A DNA stretch of 64,000 bases from an uncultured Eubacteriales bacterium (lineage in GTDB: Bacteria > Bacillota > Clostridia > Lachnospirales > Cellulosilyticaceae). Positions 62,278 to 64,000 of the stretch are shown here, one piece after another. How positions within the stretch are numbered: the first letter of the stretch is position 1; each line of letters begins with the position of its first letter. The stretch covers positions 186,001 through 250,000 of the forward strand of contig URVM01000004.1 in assembly GCA_900551325.1 (NCBI GenBank). The letters are read 5' to 3'. The notes beneath the pieces were generated by a model, which searched no databases, was not told the DNA's origin, and worked only from the letters and a program-made list of their open reading frames with translations. The position numbers and the translations under genes were made by a program.

Positions 62278-62391
62278 TTATTTCTTTTTGTTCATTTTCT
62301 TTAATCTTTCCGGAACATCTGGTTCGTAACATGCATAAGCTGACTGACTATTTACTGTGTTTACAGCAACATTTTTAATAAGTTTTTCCAC
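62278..62391 (-). CDS. agrD: AgrD-type cyclic peptide autoinducer precursor
   Basis: 37 residues from GTG 62391 to stop 62278, overlapping the end of agrB by 17 bp. Short N-terminal amphipathic leader (MEKLIKNVAVNTVNSQ), a core SAYAC, then the AgrD C-terminal recognition tail YEPDVPERL and KKMNKKK. AgrB cuts before the tail and closes a (thio)lactone to ring position 1. Counting back five residues from the YEP tail puts Ser17 at position 1 and Cys21 at position 5, unlike the usual Cys at position 1. No strong ribosome site is visible, so translation is probably coupled to agrB. Position, size and tail make the identity likely. Confidence 0.82.
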   Translation of the reverse strand: MEKLIKNVAVNTVNSQSAYACYEPDVPERLKKMNKKK

Positions 62392-62899
62392 CGTATACCA
62401 AAGGTGTAATCCATTTTCCCGTATATGCAATCCCTACCAAGCTTACGCTTAGCACTCTACCAATCTTCTTGTGGTGTAATAATTCTTCCTTTGTCTTTTC
62501 ATTTTTTTCGCTTTCAATAGGTGCTAACTTAAATATAAGAATTATTGCGTAAATAACTCCTATTGTAAGTAACGTTTCTATAAGTATGGTTTCCCCCAAC
62601 ATACTTATCCCTATAGCTACAATATGTAAAAGATTTGTTAGACAAAAACATTTCCACCTTTTATTGGCATGATACCCCCCTGTAAAACGTCTTAGCTGGA
62701 TAAGAACGATGAGAAACACTAAGGAACACTCCCATTGTCCTATAAGGACTCCTGTCATCATAATAGTGATTATGAGGCATATATTATTAATTAAAATATC
62801 TAAACCATATATATAGATATCTCTATCTGCCTCTTCAATTATTTCATTAGACTCCAAAACTTGTACAAGTGTTTGAGTTAAATGAGCAAGTTTCCCCAT
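62375..62899 (-). CDS. agrB: AgrB-type peptide-processing membrane protease
   Basis: 174 residues with about four or five hydrophobic helices. The catalytic His77 and Cys84 lie in GGYHANKRWKCF, the same spacing as in Staphylococcus aureus AgrB. It cleaves AgrD and forms the ring. AAAGGAGGAG precedes the ATG. It is preceded by direct repeats of AgrA type and followed by the overlapping agrD. Confidence 0.93.
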   Translation of the reverse strand: MGKLAHLTQTLVQVLESNEIIEEADRDIYIYGLDILINNICLIITIMMTGVLIGQWECSLVFLIVLIQLRRFTGGYHANKRWKCFCLTNLLHIVAIGISMLGETILIETLLTIGVIYAIILIFKLAPIESEKNEKTKEELLHHKKIGRVLSVSLVGIAYTGKWITPLVYGGKTY

Positions 62900-62952
62900 T
62901 GCTTCTCCTCCTTTAATATAGCACTTATTTTAAGTTACTTCTAAAAAAATGT

Positions 62953-62982
62953 TTAAATGGTCGTTTTTTATGTCTAAATGGT
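62953..62982 (-). promoter_or_regulatory. Putative AgrA (LytTR-type) operator of agrBD
   Basis: On the minus strand ACCATTTAG (62982-62974), 12 bp, ACCATTTAA (62961-62953). Two 9-bp direct repeats separated by 12 bp are the exact layout of AgrA/LytTR sites, and the bases fit the published LytTR consensus at eight and seven of nine positions. It is about 54 bp upstream of the agrB start and just after the agrC stop. Confidence 0.55.
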
Positions 62983-62987
62983 CTTTT

Positions 62988-64000
62988 TTATTCAAAATCC
63001 ACCAATACTTCTATATTAAACGTCTGATTTTTACATGTATATTGAATATATCCGTTATACTTTTTAGCTGCATACTCTATATTTTTCATTCCATGACCAT
63101 GCTCTTCACTATTTTCTTTTTTCCTTCTTCTTAGTTCACCATTTTCCATAATAGGATTACTTATAACTGGATTTGAAAAACTTATTAGTAACTTATTTTG
63201 ATAAGTATAAATCATTACCTTAATCTTTCTTCTTTCTTCTTCTACTTCCTTTGTAGCTTCTATGGCATTATCAAATAAGTTAAATAATATAGTAGCAAAA
63301 TCCTCACTACTTAAAACCATTTTTTCTGGTACATCTATCTTTAGATCATATGCTATCCCATATTGCTTACTCCAATAAATCTTTTGATTTACAATAGCAT
63401 CTGCTATTGGATTACCTGTTTTATAATAAGTAGCAATAGCTTGTACTGTTCCTAGTAGTTTCTTCATATAGGCTAGACATCGTTCTTTCTCATCCGCTTT
63501 TACTAAGTACTCTATAACGCTGTAATGATTTAAAAGATCATGCTTAATTTTACGTATTTCATTAAAAGGTAGTTCCATTTCTTCTAAATGCTTTTGAAGA
63601 TTCTTTTGTTCGCTTGCCACAATTTCTGCTATATTTTGCTTATCCATTATAGTGATAAGATAATAACATAAAATATAAATAATCAAGTTGAATAACAAAA
63701 AAATACAAACAAGTATAATAAGAAATCCAAAAGTCTCTCTATCAGGACTTGTTATACTCATTTTAAATAATATCTGTATACTTAAAAACGAAATAAAGGA
63801 TAAGCCAGACATCATATAAGGATAAACTTTAGGCATATGACAGCCTACAGGAATGGAAAAGCGTTTAATAATAAGTAATATAATCAATAATATCAATTTT
63901 ACACATAATACAATAACAATTCTTTTTACTGTGTTAAAAGCAACAAGCTCTTCTATAGGTACATGCAAGCCAAAAGCCATACTATTAAGTATAATGGTTG
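62988..64000 (-). CDS. agrC: AgrC-type GHKL sensor kinase (partial, N-terminus off window)
   Basis: About 337 residues seen; the frame stays open through the window edge (ATG 63980 is not necessarily the start), and AgrC proteins usually have about 430 residues with six helices. The visible part has about three or four membrane helices (to about residue 115), a coiled linker, then a HPK10-type H box KHDLLNHYSV and a GHKL ATPase with NLFDNAIEA and EHGHGMKNIEYAAKKY. It senses the peptide made by AgrB/AgrD. An AgrA gene is not in the window. Confidence 0.88.
   Translation of the reverse strand, partial: TIILNSMAFGLHVPIEELVAFNTVKRIVIVLCVKLILLIILLIIKRFSIPVGCHMPKVYPYMMSGLSFISFLSIQILFKMSITSPDRETFGFLIILVCIFLLFNLIIYILCYYLITIMDKQNIAEIVASEQKNLQKHLEEMELPFNEIRKIKHDLLNHYSVIEYLVKADEKERCLAYMKKLLGTVQAIATYYKTGNPIADAIVNQKIYWSKQYGIAYDLKIDVPEKMVLSSEDFATILFNLFDNAIEATKEVEEERRKIKVMIYTYQNKLLISFSNPVISNPIMENGELRRRKKENSEEHGHGMKNIEYAAKKYNGYIQYTCKNQTFNIEVLVDFE

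Overview
The window is AT-rich chromosomal DNA of a spore-forming, fermentative Clostridia-type Firmicute. The evidence is strong AGGAGG-type ribosome binding sites, T-rich intrinsic terminators, a V-type ATPase operon, spore-related genes (CotH, SpoIID, SpoVB-like, Cys-rich coat-like proteins), an Agr quorum-sensing locus and [4Fe-4S] serine dehydratase. A Lachnospirales or Cellulosilyticum-like host is my guess from gene content, not something the sequence proves. No prophage, CRISPR array or intact insertion sequence was seen.

Layout. 1-2.6 kb: the start of a CotH kinase-like gene (cut by the window edge) with DUF4956 membrane and VTC polyphosphate-polymerase-like genes. 2.8-5 kb: a two-component system. 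5-8.8 kb: small house-keeping and unknown genes (PH-domain YvbH-like, GNAT, GT51 transglycosylase, degenerate GIY-YIG). 8.8-9.7 kb: a gene-free stretch holding a probable structured RNA with its own terminator. 9.8-13.2 kb: an operon of a CrtI-like/SCP2/membrane fusion flavoprotein, a LytTR regulator and a DUF3021-like membrane protein, preceded by 21-bp-period direct repeats. 13.3-18 kb: hypB, a large Fe-S/FAD oxidoreductase, hypA and a DUF5692-like membrane protein. 18.3-20.5 kb: a transposase-derived regulator-like gene with a flavin amine-oxidase-like gene, preceded by two palindromes. 21.5-25.2 kb: a SpoIID-domain protein and a frameshifted secreted GH19 chitinase. 25.3-25.5 kb: probable 6S RNA. 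25.6-34.2 kb: nine-gene V-type ATPase operon. 35-37.2 kb: SEC-C protein and threonine synthase. 37.3-38.1 kb: a pair of Cys-rich coat-like genes behind a sigma-K-like promoter. 38.2-40.6 kb: small genes and repeats. 40.7-51.5 kb: NADH oxidase, hpt, PHP phosphatase, two large FAD oxidoreductases, BofC-like, SpoVB-like, MntR-like, DegV. 51.5-54.8 kb: an accessory stretch of imperfectly palindromic MITE-like repeats, one nested in another. 54.8-61.8 kb: thioredoxin-reductase-like enzyme, serine dehydratase, YhgE/Pip protein, lipoprotein, LUD protein. 61.9 kb: tRNA-Thr(GGT). 62.3-64 kb: agrC-agrB-agrD.

The most unusual items are: the MITE-like repeat family with a shared core and one nested arrangement; an agrD gene, too short for routine ORF calling, whose macrocycle position 1 appears to be Ser rather than Cys, with an AgrA-type operator upstream of agrB; the LytTR-linked flavoprotein fusion operon; the domesticated-transposase/flavoprotein operon; the structured RNA at about 9.3-9.7 kb; and a chitinase interrupted by one extra base in an eight-base homopolymer just before its catalytic glutamate. 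Seven separate FAD/NAD(P)-type oxidoreductases lie in 64 kb, fitting a redox-flexible anaerobe. Many starts below were moved downstream of the longest ORF because a clear Shine-Dalgarno sequence picks an internal codon.
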